Source of the DNA: an uncultured Lachnospiraceae bacterium
Lineage (GTDB): Bacteria; Bacillota; Clostridia; Lachnospirales; Lachnospiraceae
DNA: 64,000 nt
NCBI GenBank assembly: GCA_946414885.1
Contig: CAMKQH010000003.1
Location: 109,374 to 173,373, forward strand
Direction: 5' to 3'
The position numbers were made by a program, and so were the translations under genes. This document shows, piece by piece, positions 44,390 through 52,627 of the stretch. Below the pieces are notes generated by a model that was not told where the DNA came from, made no database searches, and saw only the letters and a list, made by a program, of their open reading frames with translations. Each line of letters begins with the position of its first letter. Within the stretch, counting starts at the first letter, position 1.

Positions 44390-44434
44390 TCCTTTTATTT
44401 CTAATGTTTTGGCGTCACCGGACGACGGGGAAGC

Positions 44435-44809
44435 TTAGGATTCCGAAAGGAGAATCTCTAAGATTTCCCGGATCTCGTCATCGGTGAGACCAACGTTTTT
44501 TGCCTTGGAGACCGCGAGGGAGAAGTCCTCCTCGACGGCTTTCCGGCGTGCTTCTACTGCAAGTTGCCTGTCCATGGCCGCCACGTAGGTACCTTTCCCG
44601 TGTACGGTGACCACGAATCCTTCCTCTTCCAGCTTATCGTAAGCCTTCTTGATGGTCAGGGCACTGATCCTGAGCTCATTGGAGAAGCTGCGCACGGAGG
44701 GAAGTGCTTCCCCCTCAGCGAGGCCACCCTGGATGATCTCTTGCTTGATCTGTGCCATCAGCTGTTCGTAAACCGGTACCATGGATGAGTTATTCAATAT
44801 AATATGCAT
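44435..44809 (-). CDS. GntR family regulator (YtrA subfamily)
   Basis: About 124 residues from ATG 44809 (AAAGG upstream). The winged helix carries VYEQLMAQIKQEIIQGGLAEGEALPSVR in part and the recognition helix ISALTIKKAYDKLEEEGFV, then a short C-terminal helical tail typical of YtrA, which has no ligand domain. It probably represses the ABC-2 operon through the inverted repeat on its promoter. Confidence 0.88.
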   Translation of the reverse strand: MHIILNNSSMVPVYEQLMAQIKQEIIQGGLAEGEALPSVRSFSNELRISALTIKKAYDKLEEEGFVVTVHGKGTYVAAMDRQLAVEARRKAVEEDFSLAVSKAKNVGLTDDEIREILEILLSES

Positions 44810-44906
44810 ATTATGGTTTTTACCTTTCTTGTAAGCAGTGACCTTGTACGCGCCATACAAAGCTCCGGAGGACGTTTGCGCGATTGTCCTCCCGCTGTCT
44901 ACAGTT

Positions 44907-44953
44907 AACAGTATATAACAGTTTATAACAGATGTCAACTGTTATATACTGTT
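44907..44953 (-). promoter_or_regulatory. Promoter with 15-bp inverted-repeat operator, GntR/ABC operon
   Basis: On the minus strand TTGACA (+ 44933-44938), 17-nt spacer and TATACT (+ 44910-44915). The exact inverted repeat AACAGTATATAACAG (44907-44921) / CTGTTATATACTGTT (44939-44953) flanks this core promoter, covering the -10 on one side and the upstream edge of the -35 on the other. A further TATAACAG half-site lies inside. The GntR protein is the likely binder. Confidence 0.8.
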
Positions 44954-44985
44954 TATTTTAAAATTTTTTAAAAATAAATCAGGAT

Positions 44986-45019
44986 TGGGTCGCGGGAACA
45001 TGTCTATTGACATGTTTTT
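44986..45019. repeat. Solo end of the fold-back repeat family
   Basis: A 34-nt stretch starting TGGGTCGCGGGAACATGT and ending TTGACATGTTTTT aligns with the terminus of the 277-bp element at 38004-38280 over its whole length with a few mismatches. It contains a short AACATGTC/GACATGTT hairpin. It seems a degenerate or solo repeat end between divergent promoters. Confidence 0.6.
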
Positions 45020-45068
45020 CCGAACCAAACCCTGACGTTAACGTAAGAATAACTTAATATAAAGTAGA

Positions 45069-45767
45069 TTAAATGGAAGGAACTAAGTTCTCCACTAATT
45101 TTGCGCAATGCTTTGCGGCAGCCTTCTCAAAAGTAGGATAGTCCATCTCAGCACTGTCGTCCGCCTTGTCGGAGATGGCGCGGATGATCACGAAGGGGAT
45201 CTGGTTTAAGTAGCAGCCATGCGCAATGGCGGCGCCTTCCATCTCCGCACAGTCACCGTGGAAGGTGCTGATCAGGCGTTCCTTAACTTCCTTCTTTGCG
45301 ATAAACTGGTCACCGCTGACTACGCGTCCCTTCAGGACGCTAACGTCGGGATTTACTTCCTGACAAACGTCCCAGGCTAAGTTGACAAGACGCTCATCTG
45401 CCTTAAAGAAACTCTCAGCCATCTGCGGAACGATGCCGGGGGCATATCCCAAGGGAGATACGTCCATGTCGTGATGAACTGCGTCCACGGAGATGAGGAT
45501 GTCGCCAATGTCGAGCACTGCATTTAGAGAGCCGGCCACGCCAGTATTGATAACGTGAGTAACTTGGAAGACGTCTGCAAGGATCTGCACGCACAGCGCT
45601 GCATTCACCTTGCCAATGCCGCAGCGGACGATCACGACCTGCGCGCCGCTCAGGGTGCCTTGATAAAAATCCATGCCTGCCCGGCTGGTTACTTTTACGT
45701 TCTGGAGCAAAGACTTCAGCTCCTCCACTTCCAATTCCATTGCACCAATGATTCCGATCATTTTCAC
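45069..45767 (-). CDS. mtnN: 5'-methylthioadenosine/S-adenosylhomocysteine nucleosidase
   Basis: A 232-residue Pfs/MtnN enzyme that cleaves adenine from MTA and SAH. N-terminal IGIIGAMELEVEELK, the GxG-type active-site segment and C-terminal CAEMEGAAIAHGCY plus RAISDKADDSAEMDY are highly typical. Start GTG 45767 after AAAGGA. LuxS, which uses the S-ribosylhomocysteine product, lies just upstream, so the pair completes SAH recycling and AI-2 production. Confidence 0.92.
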   Translation of the reverse strand: MKMIGIIGAMELEVEELKSLLQNVKVTSRAGMDFYQGTLSGAQVVIVRCGIGKVNAALCVQILADVFQVTHVINTGVAGSLNAVLDIGDILISVDAVHHDMDVSPLGYAPGIVPQMAESFFKADERLVNLAWDVCQEVNPDVSVLKGRVVSGDQFIAKKEVKERLISTFHGDCAEMEGAAIAHGCYLNQIPFVIIRAISDKADDSAEMDYPTFEKAAAKHCAKLVENLVPSI

Positions 45768-45794
45768 GCAACAATCCTTTCTTAAATAAAATTA

Positions 45795-46274
45795 TTAAAC
45801 GGGATAGACAAGGCGATCTTCGGTGATGCCGTAAAGCACGTTCTCCAGATAGCGCTTCGCGAGGAAATTAGCCATGCCCAAGTTCATGTCCAGATAATTG
45901 CCGCAGTCCATGGGGGATGCGCCGGGAACTTCGTCCTGGAAGTCGCGGATGAACTCGAAGGTTTCCGTGATCAGGGGAACGATCTCCTTGGAATCCAGGT
46001 CACCTGCCAGCAGGAGATAAAAGCCCGTGCGGCAACCCATGGGACCGAAATAGATGATCTTGTCCTTGTAAGTGGGATGATTTCTCAAGAAAGTAGCGCC
46101 AAGGTGCTCGATGGTATGGATCTCGGCGGTATTCATGACGGGCTCCTCGTTGGGGCTTGTCATTCTCAGGTCAAACGTGGTGATGGTCTCCGCGCCGACT
46201 TTATCCTTGCGGGATACGTAAATGCCGGGCTGGAGCTTGATATGATTAACGGTAAAGCTGGCGATTTTTTCCAT
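45795..46274 (-). CDS. luxS: S-ribosylhomocysteine lyase (LuxS)
   Basis: A 159-residue LuxS from ATG 46274. The metal ligands are H53 and H57 in HTIEH and C124 in MDCGNYLDMN; the catalytic C81 is in GPMGCRTGFYL. LuxS converts S-ribosylhomocysteine to homocysteine and DPD, the AI-2 precursor. The gap to the nucleosidase gene is 27 nt, so they probably form one operon. Confidence 0.95.
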   Translation of the reverse strand: MEKIASFTVNHIKLQPGIYVSRKDKVGAETITTFDLRMTSPNEEPVMNTAEIHTIEHLGATFLRNHPTYKDKIIYFGPMGCRTGFYLLLAGDLDSKEIVPLITETFEFIRDFQDEVPGASPMDCGNYLDMNLGMANFLAKRYLENVLYGITEDRLVYPV

Positions 46275-46323
46275 GGCTTTTGTCTCCTTATTAAATATAT
46301 AGTTAGCTACGTCATTAAAATAC

Positions 46324-46351
46324 AGTATACACAATTTGAAGGATTTTGCAA
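46324..46351 (-). promoter_or_regulatory. Promoter of luxS-mtnN
   Basis: On the minus strand TTGCAA (+ 46346-46351), 16-nt spacer and TATACT (+ 46324-46329), about 50 nt upstream of luxS. Moderate match. Confidence 0.5.
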
Positions 46352-46373
46352 AGGAGAAAAAATATCGGAAAAT

Positions 46374-46403
46374 TTGACAATTCCCGCCCTTTGGTGCTAA
46401 TGT
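46374..46403 (+). promoter_or_regulatory. Promoter of the DUF3048 gene
   Basis: TTGACA (46374-46379), 18-nt spacer and TAATGT (46398-46403), 58 nt before the start codon. Confidence 0.5.
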
Positions 46404-46460
46404 ATATATGATGTGTTACTATGCGCAATTGCTTTTATTATGAAAAGAGGGTATAAATTC

Positions 46461-47882
46461 ATGAAAAAAGGCGTGATTTTGCTGGCGCTGGTATTGATCC
46501 TCTGCCTTGCCGGATGTAGCATTTTGCCGGAAGGTTCCCCCATTCTTCTGGATGGTGAGGAGACAGAGACGAAAGGGCCGGCAAAAAACAAAGATACCAC
46601 GGAGGAGTCGACCAGCTCAGAGGAAGATCCGACGGAAGAGGCGACTCCCGAACCGACTCCGGCGCCTACGCCCAGGGAACCGAAGGAAGCAAAGTTCTTT
46701 GGTGAACCGGAAGGCACTTGGGTAGAATTACCGGAGGGCGGCGAAGCGGAACCCATTCGGGAGCGTGTCGCCAAAGACAAAGAGATCGAACCGGATGACG
46801 AAGATCCGGAATTGGCAACGGAAGAACCCGTTGATCAGAGGGTGCTTGAGGACAGTGAGGGAACCCAGCAGGTAATGCAGAGTTATCTCACGGGCGAATG
46901 GAAGGACGTAGACGTTGTTAATCGCAGAAGCCTTGCGGTGATGTTCCCCAATTCTTATCTGGCTGGCGGAAGCAACAGTTCACCCAGGCTACAGCTTTAC
47001 GGAATATCCAGGGCCGGCATTATTTATGAGGCTCCCGTTGAGGGAAGAATCACGGCGCTGATGGGAATTTTCGAGGAGTATGACCAGTTGGAGAGACTTG
47101 GACCCATCGCGAATGCCCGCGACTATTTCATCTATGACGCCATGTCCTTTGATTCCATCTTCGTGAGCTGGGGAATGGCGAGAGCCTTTACGGAAGCGTT
47201 GATCAACTCCGACAGAATTGATGACGTTAGTGCCCCCACGGCAGGAATCGCAAAGGGATACGATGATGCGTTCTTTCGGGATGAAGACATTATTCCCGAC
47301 GCGAGCAAGGATTATAACGGATACTTTGACCTGACGATACTGACGGATGCGCTTGAAGATTACGGATACTCCACGGAATATCGTGACACCTTTGAGCAGG
47401 GCTTCCTCTTCGCGAATGATAAGCTGGCAACCTATAAGGATTATCCGACCGTAACCAAGATCTGGCCCGGCGGAAAGGGCAAGAATTCCGGCGGATATGG
47501 CAATTATGCAGACAAGAATCCTCACTTTGAGTATGACGAGGAGAGACATCTGTATTACCGTTACCAGTATGGCGAGCCATTATCAGATTCCATGAATAAC
47601 AAAAAGATCGCCGTGACCAACGTGGTGTTTAAGATCTGCCATGGTGAGGAGAGAACGCCCGATCAGCCGAAACTGGATTATCTGGCGTACAGGGTTCATG
47701 GACAAGACGAATGCATCGTCTTTACGAATGGTAAGATGATCAGGGGAACCTGGGTGAAGTCCAGTGACCAGAGCGCGGATTATCTGTATGACGAAAATGG
47801 CAATGAGATCGTACTGAACCAGGGAAAGACCTGGGTATGCCTGATCTGGCAGGAGTATAGCCAGTACATGACGTTTGAATAA
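46461..47882 (+). CDS. DUF3048 domain lipoprotein (YerB-like)
   Basis: About 473 residues from ATG 46461 (AAAGAGGG upstream); the open frame begins at 46413. A lipoprotein signal ends CLAGC. Residues about 25-90 are Glu/Pro/Thr-rich, a surface linker. The rest matches DUF3048: RSLAVMFPNS, IIYEAPVEGRITALMGIF, RLGPIANARDYFI and a C-terminal GKTWVCLIWQEY. In Bacilli YerB is linked to germination or envelope. Ends with a palindromic terminator. Confidence 0.85.
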   Translation: MKKGVILLALVLILCLAGCSILPEGSPILLDGEETETKGPAKNKDTTEESTSSEEDPTEEATPEPTPAPTPREPKEAKFFGEPEGTWVELPEGGEAEPIRERVAKDKEIEPDDEDPELATEEPVDQRVLEDSEGTQQVMQSYLTGEWKDVDVVNRRSLAVMFPNSYLAGGSNSSPRLQLYGISRAGIIYEAPVEGRITALMGIFEEYDQLERLGPIANARDYFIYDAMSFDSIFVSWGMARAFTEALINSDRIDDVSAPTAGIAKGYDDAFFRDEDIIPDASKDYNGYFDLTILTDALEDYGYSTEYRDTFEQGFLFANDKLATYKDYPTVTKIWPGGKGKNSGGYGNYADKNPHFEYDEERHLYYRYQYGEPLSDSMNNKKIAVTNVVFKICHGEERTPDQPKLDYLAYRVHGQDECIVFTNGKMIRGTWVKSSDQSADYLYDENGNEIVLNQGKTWVCLIWQEYSQYMTFE

Positions 47883-47885
47883 AAA

Positions 47886-47913
47886 TTGGGTCAGGGGATA
47901 TCCCCTGACCCAA
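47886..47913. terminator. Perfect 28-bp palindrome, likely bidirectional terminator
   Basis: TTGGGTCAGGGGAT (47886-47899) and its exact complement (47900-47913) make a perfect palindrome between two convergent genes. The following AAAACTTT gives a poor T tract on +, while the minus strand ends in AATTTTT. It shares GGGTCA-type ends with the fold-back repeat family. Confidence 0.6.
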
Positions 47914-47917
47914 AACT

Positions 47918-49816
47918 TTACCGGAGGCTTTCGCCTCTCTTTTTTTTGTTCTCAAGCTTGTTGTGATACATGAAGCTGTCTGCAACCTTGACAAAGTCAT
48001 CCAAGGTTTCCGCGTCCTTGGGAACGTCGAAATAATAACCTTGGCTGGCGTGGATCTCATAAGGCTTTTTCTTTGAAGCGTTAAAGGTTTCCAGCTCCTT
48101 CTCGATCGCGGCCATGCATTTTGCGCAGGTCTTTTCGTTCAGGTCCTTCGCCACAACGTAATATTCATCACCGCCGGTGCGGGCATAGACATATTGATCG
48201 CCGCAACAGCTGGAAATGATGGAGGCAACGCGCTTGAGGGCATAGTCGCCTTCCACGTGCCCGAATTCATCATTGATCAGCTTTAGGTTGTCCATGTCCA
48301 TGACGGCAACAAATACAGGCTTGTGAACGGCCTTAGCCGCGTCAAAGGTCTGACCGCCATAGTTTGTAAAGGCGGTCCGGTTATAAAGACCCGTCAGGGA
48401 GTCATGCATGGACGCAGCCTTAAGCTCGTCGATCATGCTTTGCATCTTTGCGTGCGTCAGGGTTTGGTATATGTTGTTTCCGACGATGACGTCGAACTGA
48501 AAGTACGTTATGCCTGCCGGATGATCCTCCTCAAACCGGAATGCTTCGTATCCAAGGCAATAATCCATAAAATGCAACGGAATAAAAAACCATGCCTGGG
48601 GCTCAGGTCCCGTAAGCTCCTGGGGAAGTAAATCCTTTTTGTTATATGGCAGGCAGGCATGCGGGATCATTTGCCCATCCTTGTATGCAACCCGCACCTC
48701 CATATTGTTGGCATAGTCGAGCATTTTGTGATCGCTGGACATGTCCTTATTCAGGCAGATCGCATAGCTGCGCAGATGCGAAAAATGATTCAAATACTCG
48801 GAAAGCACGCTGGAGATGCCATCCACGTCGGAGAATTCCGTCAGCTGAGCTGACATGTAACTGAATACGACGCTCAAGTGACTGCCGTTTTGAAGATTTT
48901 CATATTCATCGCGCCGGGTCGTCATCAACTTAAGGTTATGTCCCTTCAGGCACCCGCAGGATTCCCTAAGACAAAGCCGCGACTTCAAGTGGAGAATTTC
49001 CGGCTTGGAATAATCGTCTTGCTGTTCATCGATTAGTTCAATGCTTTTCTTGCCCATCTCTTCCAATTGCGCTTCCGCGGTCGTGATGGAAGGGGAGAAG
49101 GAGAGGGCGAAATCCAAACCGTCATACCCGCAGACAATCACGTCATCCGGAACGCGATATCCGAGATGGATCAACTCGCTGGTTACTGCCAGCGCCATGT
49201 GATCGTTGGCGCAGATAATGGCATCGGGCTTTTCGGGTCCCGCCAGGAACTGATCGCAGGCGGCAGGTCCCATAAACTTCCAAAAGTCCCCGTAAAAGAT
49301 CTGATCATCCTCCACGGGAAGCTGATACTCCTTCATGATGGCCAGAAAACCATTCAGACGCTCTACGGCATCAAAGTGATCCTTGGGCCCCGTCATAAAA
49401 CAGATCCGTTTTGCCTTGTGATGATCGATCACGTGGCGGATCACGTTCTCCATGCAGGTGGCATTATCCACCAGGATGGTATTGACTCCGGGAATGGTCA
49501 TGCGGATGCTCACAATGGGACAATGGCTGCGACCTTTCACAATGTCGATAACCTTTTGAATGTTTTCCTTCCGGTCCATCGTGTCCAGGATCAGAATGGC
49601 TCCGGCAAGCTCTTCATAAGGAGGAAGATGAAAGATCTGCATGTCGCCGGTGCAGAACAGTTCGCTTTGGCCATAGCTGCCCTGAGAGGAAAAAAGGGCA
49701 ACGTTGTACCCCTTTGCCCTGGCCTCGCGGATGATGCCATCGCAAACCTTGTGCTGAACTTCATTTGACATGTTCTCGGCGAATACGCCGATGGTCTTTC
49801 TGCCGTTATGAAACAT
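47918..49816 (-). CDS. LacI-type ligand-binding domain fused to a GGDEF diguanylate cyclase
   Basis: A 632-residue soluble protein. Residues 1-290 resemble the sugar-binding (periplasmic-binding-like) domain of LacI regulators but without the HTH (KTIGVFAENMSNEVQ..., ICANDHMALAVTSELIHLGYRVPDD, GYDG). A middle region (about 300-450) may be GAF-like. The C-terminal GGDEF domain runs from about 465 and has RTGGDEYY with signature GGDEY at 548-552. Expected reaction: c-di-GMP synthesis controlled by a cytosolic ligand. The RBS AAAGGAGG precedes ATG 49816. Confidence 0.85.
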   Translation of the reverse strand: MFHNGRKTIGVFAENMSNEVQHKVCDGIIREARAKGYNVALFSSQGSYGQSELFCTGDMQIFHLPPYEELAGAILILDTMDRKENIQKVIDIVKGRSHCPIVSIRMTIPGVNTILVDNATCMENVIRHVIDHHKAKRICFMTGPKDHFDAVERLNGFLAIMKEYQLPVEDDQIFYGDFWKFMGPAACDQFLAGPEKPDAIICANDHMALAVTSELIHLGYRVPDDVIVCGYDGLDFALSFSPSITTAEAQLEEMGKKSIELIDEQQDDYSKPEILHLKSRLCLRESCGCLKGHNLKLMTTRRDEYENLQNGSHLSVVFSYMSAQLTEFSDVDGISSVLSEYLNHFSHLRSYAICLNKDMSSDHKMLDYANNMEVRVAYKDGQMIPHACLPYNKKDLLPQELTGPEPQAWFFIPLHFMDYCLGYEAFRFEEDHPAGITYFQFDVIVGNNIYQTLTHAKMQSMIDELKAASMHDSLTGLYNRTAFTNYGGQTFDAAKAVHKPVFVAVMDMDNLKLINDEFGHVEGDYALKRVASIISSCCGDQYVYARTGGDEYYVVAKDLNEKTCAKCMAAIEKELETFNASKKKPYEIHASQGYYFDVPKDAETLDDFVKVADSFMYHNKLENKKKRGESLR

Positions 49817-49914
49817 GGCGATCCTCCTTTAAGAGTATTCTATTATTTTAACAAAATTATCTGATAAATGCAACTTAATCAGGAATATTTCCGAAAGTTT
49901 GCATGCACGTTAGG

Positions 49915-49943
49915 TTGCGTTTTTGATATGAGTTTGATAAAAT
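49915..49943 (+). promoter_or_regulatory. Promoter of the zinc-ribbon membrane protein gene
   Basis: TTGCGT (49915-49920), 17-nt spacer and TAAAAT (49938-49943), 33 nt before GTG. Confidence 0.55.
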
Positions 49944-49976
49944 GAAAACAAAAATAAATCGAGAGGACGAAAAGAC

Positions 49977-51098
49977 GTGAATTGTAAAAACTGTGGCGGG
50001 ACCATGCAGGTTGACGCGGAGAATAAACTTTTTATCTGTCCGTATTGTAACGCGACAGAGCCCATTGACAGTTCCTCGAAGGAGGAAATTGAGGAACTGC
50101 TTAAGGGAGCGCTGAAGGACGCGAACGAGGAAAGTCAAAAGATGATGCGGGACATGCTTGCCGCGCAGCAAAGGGAAATGGCGCTTGCAAGCGCGAGTAA
50201 GACTTCCGCGCGAGTGGCCCTTTACGTGGTGCTTACCGTAGCAGCAGTTTTTACGCTGATTATGGCGTTGTTTGGTCTGACTACCGAATATAAGGCATCC
50301 GGCGTAGTCGCGTTGATTCAGTGCATTCTTTTACTGTCGGCCATCATATTAAAGGCGAATTCCCAAGGACGTCCGGATAGGCGGAGCATATCCTTGGTGG
50401 CAAACTGGTGCATAATCTCGGCAGCCCTTATGGTATTGGTGTGGCTCTTTGCGCTGACGGTGAGCTCCGATACTTCGAGCAAAAGGAATGCCGACAAGGA
50501 TGAAATCTATCAGCGGGATTATTACTGGCCGGAGGAAGGATTTGCAAAAACGGTTCCTCGCTGGGGTGACCAGCCGGATTATTCCTACGTGAACGACCGC
50601 GAATTTAGTGCGACCATTTTGGACGCGACGGAAGAAATCTTTGCACAGTACGTGGCAAAGTGCAAGGAGGAAGGCTTCAACATTGACGTAACGGAGGATG
50701 CAACGCATTTCAACGCATATGATGAAGCCGGAAATGAATTGGATCTGGATTTCCTTCAGAACGTTGAGGATGATCCCATTTATCTGAAGATGTACAAGGC
50801 TTTGGAGTTCGACGCTCTGATCTGGCCGACGCAGGGAATCCTAAAAGACGTGCCGCAGCCAGACTCCGAGGAGATGATGGTTGAGAGCATGGCGACAGGT
50901 TTCTTTAAGGCCTATATTAATGACATGTCACCGGAGAAGTTCCTCGCGTACGTGCAGCAGTGCATGGATGCCGGATTTGACGGGCGATATGAGAAGGATT
51001 CCAACTCGTTTTACGGAACAAAAAGGGACGGCGACGATAGTGTCACCGTGTCGATCGAGCTTAAGAGAAATCGCGTGATGCTGATCACGGTCTATTAA
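49977..51098 (+). CDS. Zinc-ribbon membrane protein with duplicated C-terminal domain
   Basis: A 373-residue protein starting at GTG 49977 (GAGAGGA upstream). N-terminal zinc ribbon CKNCGG ... CPYCNA, a helical stretch, then about four hydrophobic segments (80-165). The external part has two successive copies of a DUF6591-like domain, each beginning W-P-x-x-G-x-x-K-x-V-P (WPEEGFAKTVPRW, WPTQGILKDVPQ) and containing YV-x-x-C-x-x-x-GF. Function unknown. Confidence 0.75.
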   Translation: MNCKNCGGTMQVDAENKLFICPYCNATEPIDSSSKEEIEELLKGALKDANEESQKMMRDMLAAQQREMALASASKTSARVALYVVLTVAAVFTLIMALFGLTTEYKASGVVALIQCILLLSAIILKANSQGRPDRRSISLVANWCIISAALMVLVWLFALTVSSDTSSKRNADKDEIYQRDYYWPEEGFAKTVPRWGDQPDYSYVNDREFSATILDATEEIFAQYVAKCKEEGFNIDVTEDATHFNAYDEAGNELDLDFLQNVEDDPIYLKMYKALEFDALIWPTQGILKDVPQPDSEEMMVESMATGFFKAYINDMSPEKFLAYVQQCMDAGFDGRYEKDSNSFYGTKRDGDDSVTVSIELKRNRVMLITVY

Positions 51099-51106
51099 AT
51101 GAAAAT

Positions 51107-51134
51107 GAGGCAGGAGAACGGATTCTCCTGCCTC
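51107..51134. terminator. Strong bidirectional terminator
   Basis: Perfect 12-bp stem GAGGCAGGAGAA (51107-51118) / TTCTCCTGCCTC (51123-51134) with a 4-nt loop, then GTATTTTTAG; it lies between convergent genes. Confidence 0.9.
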
Positions 51135-51140
51135 GTATTT

Positions 51141-51485
51141 TTAGTTTTCTTTTGGAGCAAGCGCCTTTTTCTCGTTTTTTATTTCCCAGTGAATCAGGAA
51201 CGTAAGTGCGGCCCGCAAGGTAATGATGGCGCCAAGGATCCCAAGCTCTGCCCATTCCCTGACGACCACGGTACGGAGAACCTCGCCGCCAAGCTTGAAT
51301 TCCAAGGCGAGGGCGATGCCCTGTGCGAGGCGGAGCCGGATGGAATCATCTTTTTTGATCCAAAAAATAAAGCATTTCACTGCCGTAAACACGAGAATGC
51401 AAATGCCAAAAAATTCAAGCAGTAGAGTGGAAAACTCCACCACGTAACGCAGCACGCATTCAGCATTTTGATACAGATCCTCCAT
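51141..51485 (-). CDS. DUF1622 family membrane protein
   Basis: A 114-residue protein with three hydrophobic segments. The LRLAQGIALALEFKLGGEVLRTVVV and ILGAIITLRAALTFLIHWEI blocks are characteristic of DUF1622. An AGGAGG-type RBS lies upstream of ATG 51485. Function unknown. Confidence 0.85.
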   Translation of the reverse strand: MEDLYQNAECVLRYVVEFSTLLLEFFGICILVFTAVKCFIFWIKKDDSIRLRLAQGIALALEFKLGGEVLRTVVVREWAELGILGAIITLRAALTFLIHWEIKNEKKALAPKEN

Positions 51486-51667
51486 GGGCTACACCTCCTT
51501 CTCTTTTAATATTATATATGGATTGGCGGAAAATTTCAATTAGGGCGGGAAAGAAACCTCTTTTTTCCTTTCCGGAATCATGCTAAAATGATTCCATGGA
51601 ATCGGAACGCGCTGGCTGTCACGTTGACGGGCGGAAAGGTGCGAGCAACGTGTTAAGGAGGATTGCT

Positions 51668-52450
51668 TTGAACGGGGAAAAGGCCATTACGCAGGGGATC
51701 AGCAGAAACGTGTTAAAGCTGATCGCCATCACGACAATCACGATCGGACATTTCTTTTTGTATACGTTTACGACCTTTCGGGCATTTGGTTTGGGCAAGC
51801 CATGGGCGAGTATCCTGTGCTACGTTTGCTTTGTAGGACCGCCGATCTTCATGTTTTTTATTTCAGAAGGGTTTCAGTACACAAGCTCCAAAATAAGATA
51901 CGGCAAGCGTCTTTTGATCTTTGCGCTCATCACGCAGGTGGCACATGCCGTCACGGCGGATCCTCAACTGGGCTTCAGTTTTAAAACCTTCTTCTTTGAG
52001 TGGAACGTCTTCTTTGCGCTGCTATTCGGATTTATCGACTTATGCATTTTGACGTCGGAGAAAAAGTGGATTGTCAAAATCGCGGGCGTGCTTGCAACCA
52101 TGATCCTGTCTTATCTGACGAATACGGAGTGGTGGGTCTTTGGACAACTAATCATTATTGCGTACTACTTTCTTAGGAAGCACTGCGTACTTAAATTCTT
52201 GGTTGTTTCGTTGCTTATATATCTAATGTTTGTTTTCAGTGACTGCAATTTTGGCGGGGATTTTGTTGTTAGTTTCTATGGCGGAGGCATGCGCTACTAT
52301 ATGCCATTTTCCGTGATCGGCGTCGCCCTGCCGTCCTTCTTTTATAAGGGGAGGAACGGAAAAAAGAGCAAATTCCTGCAGTACTTCTTCTATGTCTTTT
52401 ATCCTCTGCACCTTCTGTTGATCGACGCGTCAATGCTGCTGGCGGGATAA
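51668..52450 (+). CDS. TraX-like acetyltransferase-type membrane protein
   Basis: About 260 residues from TTG 51668, after AAGGAGG (51655-51661). It is a polytopic protein of the TraX family: NVLKLIAITTITIGHFF near the N-terminus, PIFMFFISEGF, RYGKRLLIFALITQVAH and a C-terminal FYVFYPLHLLLI typical of acyltransferase 3-like TraX. Named for F-plasmid pilin acetylation; in Clostridia its substrate is unknown. Not linked to a plasmid here. Confidence 0.8.
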   Translation: MNGEKAITQGISRNVLKLIAITTITIGHFFLYTFTTFRAFGLGKPWASILCYVCFVGPPIFMFFISEGFQYTSSKIRYGKRLLIFALITQVAHAVTADPQLGFSFKTFFFEWNVFFALLFGFIDLCILTSEKKWIVKIAGVLATMILSYLTNTEWWVFGQLIIIAYYFLRKHCVLKFLVVSLLIYLMFVFSDCNFGGDFVVSFYGGGMRYYMPFSVIGVALPSFFYKGRNGKKSKFLQYFFYVFYPLHLLLIDASMLLAG

Positions 52451-52501
52451 ATGAATGAATGGAATAAAACAGGGGATTCTCCGGGAATTCCAAACGTAAG
52501 G

Positions 52502-52533
52502 CTGTCAGCCCGTTTCGGGCTGGCAGTTTTTTT
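52502..52533 (+). terminator. Rho-independent terminator after the TraX-like gene
   Basis: Eleven-pair stem CTGTCAGCCCG (52502-52512) / CGGGCTGGCAG (52516-52526) with one wobble and a 3-nt loop, followed by seven T. Confidence 0.9.
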
Positions 52534-52627
52534 GTAAAAGAAAGGAAATTTAAGGTTGCGTTAAGGAAGACGTAAAACGAGGGAAAGAATGGGGCGGTAT
52601 CATGCATTCAAAAGGAGGCGAAAGAAT

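Noticed and set aside
51668..52450. TraX as evidence for a conjugative plasmid
   Set aside because: TraX homologues are common on clostridial chromosomes and no other transfer genes are present.
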